A stretch of 41,427 bases of DNA from Gammaproteobacteria bacterium (GTDB lineage: Bacteria > Pseudomonadota > Gammaproteobacteria > GRL18). The stretch is from the NCBI GenBank assembly GCA_016744395.1, contig JADGEK010000015.1, forward strand, positions 24,762 to 66,188, given 5' to 3'. The notes below the pieces were generated by a model. The model did no database searches. It was not told the origin of the DNA and saw only the letters and a list, made by a program, of their open reading frames with translations. The translations under genes were made by a program, and so were the position numbers. Below, piece by piece: positions 34,377 through 41,427 of the stretch (positions are counted from its first letter, which is position 1; every line of letters starts with the position of its first letter).

Positions 34377-36104
34377 ATGAAATTTGAGACTTTTTTCCCC
34401 TTTCTTGTCTGGTTTAAATTACTGACTAAAGAATCTGTTAAAGCTGACCTTATAGCGGGCTTAACAGGCGCAGTGATTGTGCTTCCACAAGGTGTTGCTT
34501 TTGCAACAATTGCGGGCCTGCCACCAGAATATGGTCTTTATACGGCAATGGTAACACCTATCATCGCCGCATTATTTGGTTCATCCTTTCATCTCGTGTC
34601 AGGGCCTACCACTGCTATTTCTATTGTTGTCTTTTCAGCTGTCAGTCATCATGCAACTCCAGGGACACCAGAATTTGTTTCATTGGCACTGACACTGACT
34701 TTTTTAGCGGGTGTTTATCAATTTGCTTTTGGTGTGGCCAGGTTAGGTTCATTGGTTAATTTTGTTTCGCATACGGTTGTTATTGGATTCACAGCAGGTG
34801 CAGCCATTTTAATTGCAACGAGCCAACTCAAACATATTACAGGGATTTTTGTCCCCAAAGGTGAGACATTTATTCACACGTGGATGGATCTCTATACAGG
34901 GGTAGGAGATACTAATATATACCTGCTTATTATCGGTATAGCAACGCTAATCAGTGCACTTATTGCTAAACGATTTGCGCCTAAACTTCCCAATTTACTT
35001 ATTGGGATGATTATTGGCAGTGTGCTTGCGCTTTATTTTAAAAACTACACAGAGATTAAATTAGTGGGAGAAATACCCGCTCACTTGCCTCCCTTATCAC
35101 ATCCTGAGTTTTCTTTTCAGACGATAAAACTGCTTGCACCAGAAGCTTTTGCTGTTGCCTTGTTAGGTCTAATTGAGGCGGTATCAATCAGCCGTGCGGT
35201 AGCCACTAAATCCAGTCAACGAATTGACTCTAATCAGGAATTTATAGGACAGGGCCTCTCTAATATGACAGGGAGCTTTTTTTCCAGTTATGCGGGTTCT
35301 GGTTCATTTACCCGTTCGGGCATTAATTATGAAGCAGGTGCAAAAACACCCTTGTCAGCTATTTTAGCAGCTATTTTTTTGATGATAATTGTTTTGTTGA
35401 TTGCTCCATTGACGGCTTATTTACCCATCGCTGCAATGGGAGGCATTATTTTACTTGTGGCATATAATTTGATTGATTTTGACCAAATTAAGCATACCTT
35501 TTCATTTAGTAAATCTGAAACTAGTATTTTGCTGACCACTTTTTTTGCCACACTGTTTTTGGAACTGGAATTCGCTATCTATCTCGGGGTCATACTTTCC
35601 CTGGTTTTGTTTCTGGCAAAAACATCAACACCCAGAATACCGACTTTGTCTTTTGATGGAGAAGTAGGAGGCATTAAAAGAAAATTAATCAATATCAATA
35701 AAAAACCGGTTAAGCAATGCCCACAGGTTAAAATTATTCGTATTGATATGTCTATTTACTTTGGTTCCATTAATCATATTCAAAACCGTATTGCTCATAT
35801 TGTCGAGAATGAAAAGATTTACCACATTTTAATTGTTTCATCGGGAATCAATTTTATTGATTTAGCAGGTGCTGAAGCATTGGTTGCTGAAAATTCTACT
35901 TTAAAAAAATTGGGTGGTGGTTTATATTTTGTAGGCATGAAATCTTCTGTTTATGAATTTTCTGCCAAGTCAGGTTTTATTAAACACGTTGGTAATAATC
36001 ACTTCTTTGATTCAAAAACGGAAGCCATAGCTTCTATTTTTGAACAATTAGATAAAAAAGTATGTTCAGAATGTAATGCTTTAATTTATAAGGAATGCCA
36101 ATAA
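34377..36104 (+). CDS. SulP-family anion transporter with STAS domain
   Basis: 575 residues. About 12 transmembrane helices (1-420) open with the SulP signature VKADLIAGLTGAVIVLPQGVAFATIAGLPPEYGLYTAM region, including PQGVAFA and PPEYGLY. A C-terminal STAS domain (about 450-560) is recognisable by IRIDMSIYFGSINHIQNRI and SSGINFIDLAGAEAL. These proteins move sulfate, bicarbonate or other anions. The convergent neighbour is an LCIB-type carbonic anhydrase, which makes bicarbonate a reasonable candidate substrate, by inference only. TGAGGA precedes the ATG; an overlapping ATG at 34373 ends at once. Confidence 0.92.
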   Translation: MKFETFFPFLVWFKLLTKESVKADLIAGLTGAVIVLPQGVAFATIAGLPPEYGLYTAMVTPIIAALFGSSFHLVSGPTTAISIVVFSAVSHHATPGTPEFVSLALTLTFLAGVYQFAFGVARLGSLVNFVSHTVVIGFTAGAAILIATSQLKHITGIFVPKGETFIHTWMDLYTGVGDTNIYLLIIGIATLISALIAKRFAPKLPNLLIGMIIGSVLALYFKNYTEIKLVGEIPAHLPPLSHPEFSFQTIKLLAPEAFAVALLGLIEAVSISRAVATKSSQRIDSNQEFIGQGLSNMTGSFFSSYAGSGSFTRSGINYEAGAKTPLSAILAAIFLMIIVLLIAPLTAYLPIAAMGGIILLVAYNLIDFDQIKHTFSFSKSETSILLTTFFATLFLELEFAIYLGVILSLVLFLAKTSTPRIPTLSFDGEVGGIKRKLININKKPVKQCPQVKIIRIDMSIYFGSINHIQNRIAHIVENEKIYHILIVSSGINFIDLAGAEALVAENSTLKKLGGGLYFVGMKSSVYEFSAKSGFIKHVGNNHFFDSKTEAIASIFEQLDKKVCSECNALIYKECQ

Positions 36105-36159
36105 ATTTGTCCAATTTAATCATTAGTTTAATATAGGAACACTGTACACAGAATTAAAT

Positions 36160-37305
36160 CTAAAAAGGTAAATGTATTTCTTTTGCACTTTCCATTATTT
36201 CAATAGCACTTTCCATATCAAGCTGATCAGGATTTTCAGTGGATTGTTCTTGCAGTTTATCAAATAATTCAGCCTGCTCCCAAGTATGATGATGACCATT
36301 TTCATCCTGGACATAGGCGGCCCAGGGAATAAATTTTGTTAATGGAAAAACCTGTCCTTCCTGGGGCGATATATCGACATTAAGTCCAGATATAAACAAG
36401 ATTTTTTTGTTTTTGTAAGTGGGTTCCTGGATAATTGTTCTAAAAGCTCTGTCAAACTCAACCTGAGTATTGGCTTGTGCTGCTGTTAATGCAGGCCATT
36501 GAGAGGTGACGACATAAGGCATGACATTAATCAGATTTTTTTCTAAATGATCACGACCTTCATGGTGCTGACTTATTTTTCGTTTAAAATAGAAAAGATC
36601 CGGATGAAGATGCGTCCCAATTGGTTCACTTTGACCATTGTTTAATTCATTGGTGTTAAAATAATTCAGTAAAGCGGATGAGGCTGAAAAAACTTTTGCC
36701 GTACTTTTGGATATTTCAGGTGTGAGCTTTCCCTGAGGATCTAATTTAACAATTTTGTCTAAATTTAGAAGTAAACCCTCTTCACGTTCAGCATGTAATA
36801 AAAGATTATCAATAATAACTTTGACCTCATCATTTTCTTTAGATAGAAAGATGTTTTGACTGGCAAACTCATATTCCTTCAAATACCACTCCAGAGCACC
36901 TGAAATTTTTCCGCAATTAGATGTTTCGCAGGCATCTTCTGTCTGTAATCGACGATATACTCCAAATCGCTCATTTACAGGGTCATAGCCCACATGACTC
37001 GCTTGAATAATGACCAGATCTTTACCATGATGTGAATGAGGAGCATGACGGTCAGTTGCGACAATCCCACCGACTAAACCATGATTAAATGGAAATGTAC
37101 CAAAGTGTTTAGCAATTAAAATAATGGGATATCCCTGGCTTTCATCAGAGCAGAAAGCCCTGGAGGGCATAATTCTTCCAGGTTTAAAACCCAATGACTT
37201 TGCCAGGTTATAGACTCTTGGCATGAAGCGACTATAGCGCATTGATACTTCGGCCATATGATATGCGCCCAGTAAACTGGAAATTGAGCTATTTGTGCCG
37301 TACAT
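36160..37305 (-). CDS. LCIB/LCIC-like beta-carbonic-anhydrase-domain protein
   Basis: 381 residues, soluble. The central region resembles the limiting-CO2-inducible B/C (LCIB) carbonic anhydrase family: a CSDES segment (Cys52, Asp54) like the C-x-D zinc motif of beta-carbonic anhydrases, IIQASHVGYDPVNERFGVYR with His104, and ETSNCGKISGAL with Cys131. These three would be the Cys-His-Cys zinc site. Algal LCIB and bacterial relatives interconvert CO2 and bicarbonate and support CO2 capture. It is convergent with the SulP transporter (55 bases between stops) and lies downstream of a sensor kinase on the same strand, with a 216-base gap. The long C-terminal third is not recognised. Family call is from motif memory. 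Confidence 0.7.
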   Translation of the reverse strand: MYGTNSSISSLLGAYHMAEVSMRYSRFMPRVYNLAKSLGFKPGRIMPSRAFCSDESQGYPIILIAKHFGTFPFNHGLVGGIVATDRHAPHSHHGKDLVIIQASHVGYDPVNERFGVYRRLQTEDACETSNCGKISGALEWYLKEYEFASQNIFLSKENDEVKVIIDNLLLHAEREEGLLLNLDKIVKLDPQGKLTPEISKSTAKVFSASSALLNYFNTNELNNGQSEPIGTHLHPDLFYFKRKISQHHEGRDHLEKNLINVMPYVVTSQWPALTAAQANTQVEFDRAFRTIIQEPTYKNKKILFISGLNVDISPQEGQVFPLTKFIPWAAYVQDENGHHHTWEQAELFDKLQEQSTENPDQLDMESAIEIMESAKEIHLPF

Positions 37306-37521
37306 ATAAAGCCTCCATTTTGATCACAATCAATAAAAATATGTTAAGAATCGATCTTATATCACTGATAATATAACTTAATTATATAAGGATTTCAGCA
37401 TTTTTCATGTTAGAAATAAGACTATCAATATCCTTAACTATAGGTGTTGCTTAGGGGAGTGATTGGAGTTGTGTACTTCTTGATGTGACCTCCAGCTTTG
37501 GACAATAAATGTGATAATTTT

Positions 37522-39066
37522 TTAATCACTCATTTTTTCTATAATAAGTTCATTAATTGTTTCATTTAATGTGTCATCGTGCACACAACTAATAATGGGA
37601 TAAGGTAAGCGAATAATAAATTCTGTCCCTTTTGGGGATTGAGAAGTCGACTGACTGATCACGCCGATTTCACCAGAATGTTCTCTGATGATCTCTTGTA
37701 CGATATATAAACCGATACCCATTCCATCTCCAGGGGCTTTAGTTGTGTAGAACGGATCAAAAATATGTTTAATTGTTGCCTTGTCCATGCCATATCCATG
37801 GTCTTTAATTCTTAAAATGGTATAAGGCATATCAGGCTTAAGTGGTTTTTTAAGATCACCAATTACATAAACATCTTCAGGCAAAGCACATGAGTATTCC
37901 CAACAAAATTCAGCTTTTAACTCAATTTGATTGTTTTCGTCACCTGCATCAATTGAGTTTTTAATAAGATTGATCAAGACTTGTTGAAAACGTTGCCGAT
38001 CTACATTGATAAAGACATCCTCAGGAATATCCTTCAACACATCGGGTAATCGCTTAAGATCGTTGTGCAATAAAAGTAAGGTATTTTCAATTAATTCTGA
38101 TAATTGAATGGGTTCGATATTAAAATCTTGTTGACTGCCAAAATCCTTTAAGGCATTGACAATTTTATGTGCTCTCATGGTTTCATTGTCAATTTGTTGT
38201 AACCAGTCAATTAACAGCTCTCGATCAGCAGTATCCAGTTCTTCTTTCAATAATTGGCAAGATGAAAGAACATTACCCAGAGGGTTATTGAGTTCATGAG
38301 CAACACCAGAAATAAGCACACCCAGTGATGCCAGTTTTTCGGTATGTAATAGTCTTTTTTTTCTTAAATCCAGTTCATAAAGCATCCGGTTAAATGCATT
38401 GGCAAAGGTAATGACTTCTTGTTCATTATTATCCACTTTTAGTTGATCAAATTGTCCTCGGGCAATGGGTTCTAGTTTATTTTCAAGCTCTCTTAAAGGT
38501 CTTACAACCAGATTACTGAGTCGATATCCAATTAAAACAGTAATCAAAGCAGTGATAAAAATGGCACCCGCTAAAGTCCATTGAGTCGTGTTTAATGACT
38601 GAAGTAGATTCTCTCTTTCCTGTATAGCAAATTTATCAGCAATCAGTGAGAGATTATGACCCAGTGGCCGAATGGCTTCAGCAACATCTCCCTGTTGCAA
38701 CCGTTCCCATTGTTCCCAATATTTTGTCATAAGGATTTGGTAGTTCTTTAATAATTGTTGTAGATCATTTAAATCAACCTTAGAACTAAGACGGGAATAA
38801 CTATCATCATTTTTGTTTAAATTACTAATGGCTTCTCGGGTAAAAAGAAGAATGTTTTCAAGCTCATCTTTATTGTGATAGAGAAACAGATTTTTTTCAT
38901 GGCGTCTCATTTCAAGAATGTCATCTTTGAAGTTGGATATCACAACACCATCTCTGACCTGTTGTTGCAAATAGAGCAGATTAAAAAAAGCGAATAGACA
39001 AAGGAGCACAATAAATATTGCCAGTAGATAGAATGCTCGTGAGGTTTTGTGTCGAATACTATTCAT
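37522..39066 (-). CDS. Membrane sensor histidine kinase
   Basis: 514 residues. Two transmembrane helices (about 12-34 and 163-185) enclose a periplasmic helical sensor region of some 130 residues with a MRRHEKNLFLYHNKDELE segment, as in four-helix-bundle sensors. A HAMP domain (about 181-235) leads to the phosphoacceptor His257 in GVAHELNNPLGNVLSS. The ATPase domain has N (NLIKNSIDA), G1 (DHGYGMD), F (FDPFYTTK) and G2 (GDGMGIGLYIV) boxes. No response regulator gene is adjacent, so its partner is elsewhere. It is divergent from the small protein/SLC13 pair, which has a sigma-54-type promoter, so a partner NtrC-class regulator is possible. Confidence 0.9.
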   Translation of the reverse strand: MNSIRHKTSRAFYLLAIFIVLLCLFAFFNLLYLQQQVRDGVVISNFKDDILEMRRHEKNLFLYHNKDELENILLFTREAISNLNKNDDSYSRLSSKVDLNDLQQLLKNYQILMTKYWEQWERLQQGDVAEAIRPLGHNLSLIADKFAIQERENLLQSLNTTQWTLAGAIFITALITVLIGYRLSNLVVRPLRELENKLEPIARGQFDQLKVDNNEQEVITFANAFNRMLYELDLRKKRLLHTEKLASLGVLISGVAHELNNPLGNVLSSCQLLKEELDTADRELLIDWLQQIDNETMRAHKIVNALKDFGSQQDFNIEPIQLSELIENTLLLLHNDLKRLPDVLKDIPEDVFINVDRQRFQQVLINLIKNSIDAGDENNQIELKAEFCWEYSCALPEDVYVIGDLKKPLKPDMPYTILRIKDHGYGMDKATIKHIFDPFYTTKAPGDGMGIGLYIVQEIIREHSGEIGVISQSTSQSPKGTEFIIRLPYPIISCVHDDTLNETINELIIEKMSD

Positions 39067-39347
39067 AAGCCTTTAGAAAAATGAGAAAAAGTAAAAAGTT
39101 TTTGCTTTTTGAAATAGAACTTAGTAATTGTTGCATATTGAAATAGTCTTCGCAAACATCAATTGCCAGCCTTTGAAACACTATTTCATTTATGAAATCC
39201 AGGTGATGCATTATGAAACATTGCCTATATGCTGATAGAACAGTCATTTAGAAAAATGTTGTTATTATGTGTTACATATTGCAACAATGCAATTATTTGT
39301 TTGTTTTATTTGTACTTATAAAACAGTAGCTTAGTTAAATATATTGA

Positions 39348-39363
39348 TGGCATACTAGTTGCT
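39348..39363 (+). promoter_or_regulatory. Candidate sigma-54 promoter upstream of the small protein/SLC13 pair
   Basis: TGGCATACTAGTTGCT has GG-N10-GC spacing and the same TGGCAT and TTGCT elements as the two hydrogenase promoters. Transcription would start near 39375, about 38 bases before the ATG at 39413. Confidence 0.7.
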
Positions 39364-39381
39364 ATTACTAGAAGTAGTAAT
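39364..39381. repeat. Palindrome over the predicted transcription start
   Basis: ATTACTA (39364-39370) and TAGTAAT (39375-39381) pair perfectly around GAAG. The position directly after the -12 element suggests an operator or a 5' hairpin. Confidence 0.6.
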
Positions 39382-39412
39382 GAATATTTTTCTAATATTA
39401 AGGTATATTAAA

Positions 39413-39934
39413 ATGAATAAAATTTTAGACACTATTTTAAATGGTTTATCTGCGCAATATGCTGGAGAGTATTTATCTTCTTCAGATAAAGAGCAGACTC
39501 TCAATAACCGTCCTTTTAAAGATAGACTGATTACACACGCATCTCAAACAAATGTCATTGTGCCAAATGAAATGAAGAATGAAAAAAGGCACATAGCAAT
39601 GTTATGTAATGATACAACGAATGAGAATGTAATCAACTATGTTTTGGGCAATGCTAATGATTGTTCAGTTGATATTTTATATCACGGATTTCATAAGCCT
39701 TCTTCTTCAGGCGAATTCTATACCCATGCACGTAATAGTTTTTCTGATAATAACGTTGATGTCAGTATTGTAAAACTCATTAATGATTCTATTGAAGAGA
39801 TAAAAGATTATTTGGTGAACCACCGAACTTTACAATATCTAGTGACTGATTCACATGATCAGTTAATGGGATCTTTTTTAAAAAACAAAGCCATTACCAG
39901 TCAACTTCAGATCCCAATAGTGTTAATTAATTAA
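39413..39934 (+). CDS. Small soluble protein, possibly universal-stress-protein-like
   Basis: I chose ATG 39413, with AAGG ten to thirteen bases upstream, over the longer reading from 39359 that overlaps the promoter region. 173 residues, no signal peptide or membrane helix. After an N-terminal helix (NKILDTILNGLSAQYAGEYL) and a polar stretch, the protein reads RHIAMLCNDTTNENVINYVLG, then VDILYHGFH and a VSIVKLINDSIEEIKDYLVNHRTLQYLVTDSHDQLMG segment ending in QLQIPIVLIN. That alternating strand-helix order and the final PIVLI strand recall the Rossmann-like fold of universal stress proteins, but the ATP-binding glycine motif is not clear. It sits 50 bases before an SLC13 permease and shares its likely sigma-54 promoter. 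Confidence 0.6.
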   Translation: MNKILDTILNGLSAQYAGEYLSSSDKEQTLNNRPFKDRLITHASQTNVIVPNEMKNEKRHIAMLCNDTTNENVINYVLGNANDCSVDILYHGFHKPSSSGEFYTHARNSFSDNNVDVSIVKLINDSIEEIKDYLVNHRTLQYLVTDSHDQLMGSFLKNKAITSQLQIPIVLIN

Positions 39935-39984
39935 TACTATTAACAAGTTATTAAAGTATGAAAAGAGTTTAAAAAAGGGATTAA

Positions 39985-41427
39985 ATGAAAGATAAGATCA
40001 AAGCACAAAAAAAGAAAATTATAGCAGGTATTATTTTTATGGGCATGGCCCTGTATATGGCAACTCTGGTACCCACCATTCAAATGTCCTGGGTAATGGG
40101 ACTGTTAATATTGACCATTTATTTATTTGCCTTTGAAGTCGTTGATGTCGATGTCACCGCGATATCAATTATGGTTTTACTAGGATTATCAACTTTATTT
40201 GCCCCGATTATGGGACTTGATGCAGGTTTAGTATCAACAGATAAACTATTTAATGGTTTTTCAAGTAATGCAGTTATGTCGATTATTGCAGTAATGATCA
40301 TCGGTGCGGGTCTTGATAAAACTGGCATTATGAGCAAAGTGGCAGCATTCATTTTAAATGTAGGGGGAACCTCAGAAAAACGCATTATACCAATTGTCTC
40401 AAGTACGGTAGGAATCATTTCTTCATTTATGCAAAATGTAGGAGCAGCAGCACTCTTTATTCCTGTTGTCAGTAGAATCTCTGCTCGTTCTGGTTTGCCT
40501 ATGTCTCGTTTATTGATGCCTATGGGGTTTTGTGCCATTTTGGGTGGTACAGTTACTATGGTAGGTTCTTCTCCCTTAATTCTATTAAATGATTTAATCT
40601 TAACATCGAATCATGCTTTACCTGAAACACAACAGATGAAAACCTGGGGCTTATTTTCAGTGACTCCTGTGGGTTTAGCGCTTGTATTTACGGGTATTAT
40701 TTATTTTGTTTTGGCTGGTCGTTTTGTGTTACCAAAAGTAAGTGAAAAATCAGATGCCAATAAAGCGACCAATACTATGGATTATTTCCAAAATGTTTAT
40801 GGTATTGATTATGCCTTGTATGAAATTGTTGTTCCTGCAGAGAGTCCATTAGTTGGTCATGTTTTAAATGACATTGAATCTGATGAGCATATTCGAATTA
40901 TTGCTGCCATTAAAGGCAATACAAAAGATGTCACTATTGGACCTAATGGAGTAGCCAGAGATTATACGATTGAAGCTCATACCATTTTAGGTGTATTGGC
41001 AACTAATGAGTACATTATAGAATTTGCCCACGATTATTCTCTGGATGTAAAAGATAATCTTAAATTTTTCTCTGAAACTTTATCTTCCTCACGTTCAGGT
41101 GTTGCTGAAGTGGTCATTCCACCAAGCTCTCAATTAATTGACAAATCAGCGCGTGATGTCTGGTTAAGAAAAACTTATGGGCTTGCGATGGTAGCATTAC
41201 ACCGTGATGGTGAAACATTGGGTACTGGAGAAGGTATTCGTGATCTGCCGTTTCAGGCTGGTGATACATTAGTTGTTCATACTCTATGGAACAATCTGGA
41301 TCGCATTGTTAAAGATAAAAACTTTGTTGTTGTTACCACTGAATATCCACATGAAGAAACTCGTCCTCATAAAGTAGGCTGGGCAGGTTTATTCTTTGTT
41401 ATTGCTTTATCTATGGTCTTATTCACG
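39985..41427 (+). CDS. SLC13/DASS-type permease with TrkA-C domains (3' end outside window)
   Basis: 481 codons are visible and the frame is open to the window edge. AAGGGA lies five bases before ATG 39985. The first half is a membrane domain: VVDVDVTAISIMVLLGLSTL, SSNAVMSIIAVMIIGAGLDKTG, and the hairpin segments SSFMQNVGAAALFIPV and ILGGTVTMVGSSPLILLND, typical of SLC13/ArsB-related anion transporters. A pair of RCK/TrkA-C-like soluble domains follows (about 270-455; YEIVVPAESPLVGH and EVVIPPSSQLIDKSARDVWLRKTYGLAMVALHRDG), then helices resume. Such proteins are usually sodium-coupled carriers of sulfate, dicarboxylates or similar anions; the substrate is not determined. Confidence 0.88.
   Translation, partial: MKDKIKAQKKKIIAGIIFMGMALYMATLVPTIQMSWVMGLLILTIYLFAFEVVDVDVTAISIMVLLGLSTLFAPIMGLDAGLVSTDKLFNGFSSNAVMSIIAVMIIGAGLDKTGIMSKVAAFILNVGGTSEKRIIPIVSSTVGIISSFMQNVGAAALFIPVVSRISARSGLPMSRLLMPMGFCAILGGTVTMVGSSPLILLNDLILTSNHALPETQQMKTWGLFSVTPVGLALVFTGIIYFVLAGRFVLPKVSEKSDANKATNTMDYFQNVYGIDYALYEIVVPAESPLVGHVLNDIESDEHIRIIAAIKGNTKDVTIGPNGVARDYTIEAHTILGVLATNEYIIEFAHDYSLDVKDNLKFFSETLSSSRSGVAEVVIPPSSQLIDKSARDVWLRKTYGLAMVALHRDGETLGTGEGIRDLPFQAGDTLVVHTLWNNLDRIVKDKNFVVVTTEYPHEETRPHKVGWAGLFFVIALSMVLFT

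Larger units (their letters stand above)
39067..39412. other. Divergent promoter region with sigma-54 site
   Basis: About 350 AT-rich bases between the histidine kinase (minus strand) and the next plus-strand gene. It contains a candidate sigma-54 promoter (39348-39363) and a palindrome over its expected start point (39364-39381). A 62-codon minus-strand frame at 39059-39247 was not accepted as a gene. Confidence 0.55.

Noticed and set aside
39059..39247. A 62-codon minus-strand frame that overlaps the start of the sensor kinase gene by eight bases, like a coupled leader.
   Set aside because: No recognisable domain, no good ribosome-binding site seen, and it covers AT-rich intergenic DNA; likely chance.

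Overview
The window is AT-rich DNA from a bacterium, most plausibly a gammaproteobacterium. Supporting signs are the proteobacterial-type Hyb, Hyp and Hox hydrogenase proteins, a DsrC/TusE-family sulfur-relay relative and an LCIB-type carbonic anhydrase. A hydrogen- and sulfur-oxidising, possibly autotrophic lifestyle is an inference. No rRNA, tRNA, CRISPR array or intact mobile element was seen.

Layout. Positions 1-4885 hold unrelated genes: a periplasmic solute-binding protein cut by the window edge, a small lipoprotein followed by a peptidoglycan-binding cysteine hydrolase, a metallo-beta-lactamase-fold hydrolase, a remnant of an AraC-type regulator, and inorganic pyrophosphatase. Positions 5239-12456 are one tight operon for a Hyb-type membrane-linked [NiFe] hydrogenase: small subunit, HybA ferredoxin, HybB membrane subunit, large subunit, endopeptidase, HypC-like and HybE-like chaperones, and a nickel permease. 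Positions 12742-19152 hold a diguanylate cyclase, an unrecognised 299-residue protein, an AEC-family permease, a glutamine amidotransferase, an MFS permease and a tandem (two-domain) DsrC/TusE-like protein.

Positions 19714-34110 are a second tight operon: hoxV, hypABCDE, hoxX, the response regulator hoxA, the histidine kinase hoxJ, the regulatory (H2-sensing) hydrogenase hoxBC, and hypF. The right part (34377-41427) has a SulP anion transporter convergent with an LCIB-type carbonic anhydrase, a sensor histidine kinase, and a small protein followed by an SLC13-type permease that runs off the end.

How they work together. HoxBC senses H2 and signals through HoxJ to HoxA, an NtrC-class activator of sigma-54 RNA polymerase. 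Five sequences with the strict GG-N10-GC spacing of sigma-54 promoters lie before the hyb operon, before hoxV, before the tandem DsrC-like gene (opposite strand), before ppa (opposite strand), and before the small protein/SLC13 pair. This suggests an H2-responsive regulon that includes the hydrogenase, its maturation genes and the tandem DsrC-like protein. Two sequence oddities stand out. The Hyb small subunit has proline where the second proximal-cluster cysteine should be. The tandem DsrC-like protein keeps only one of the four possible arm cysteines.
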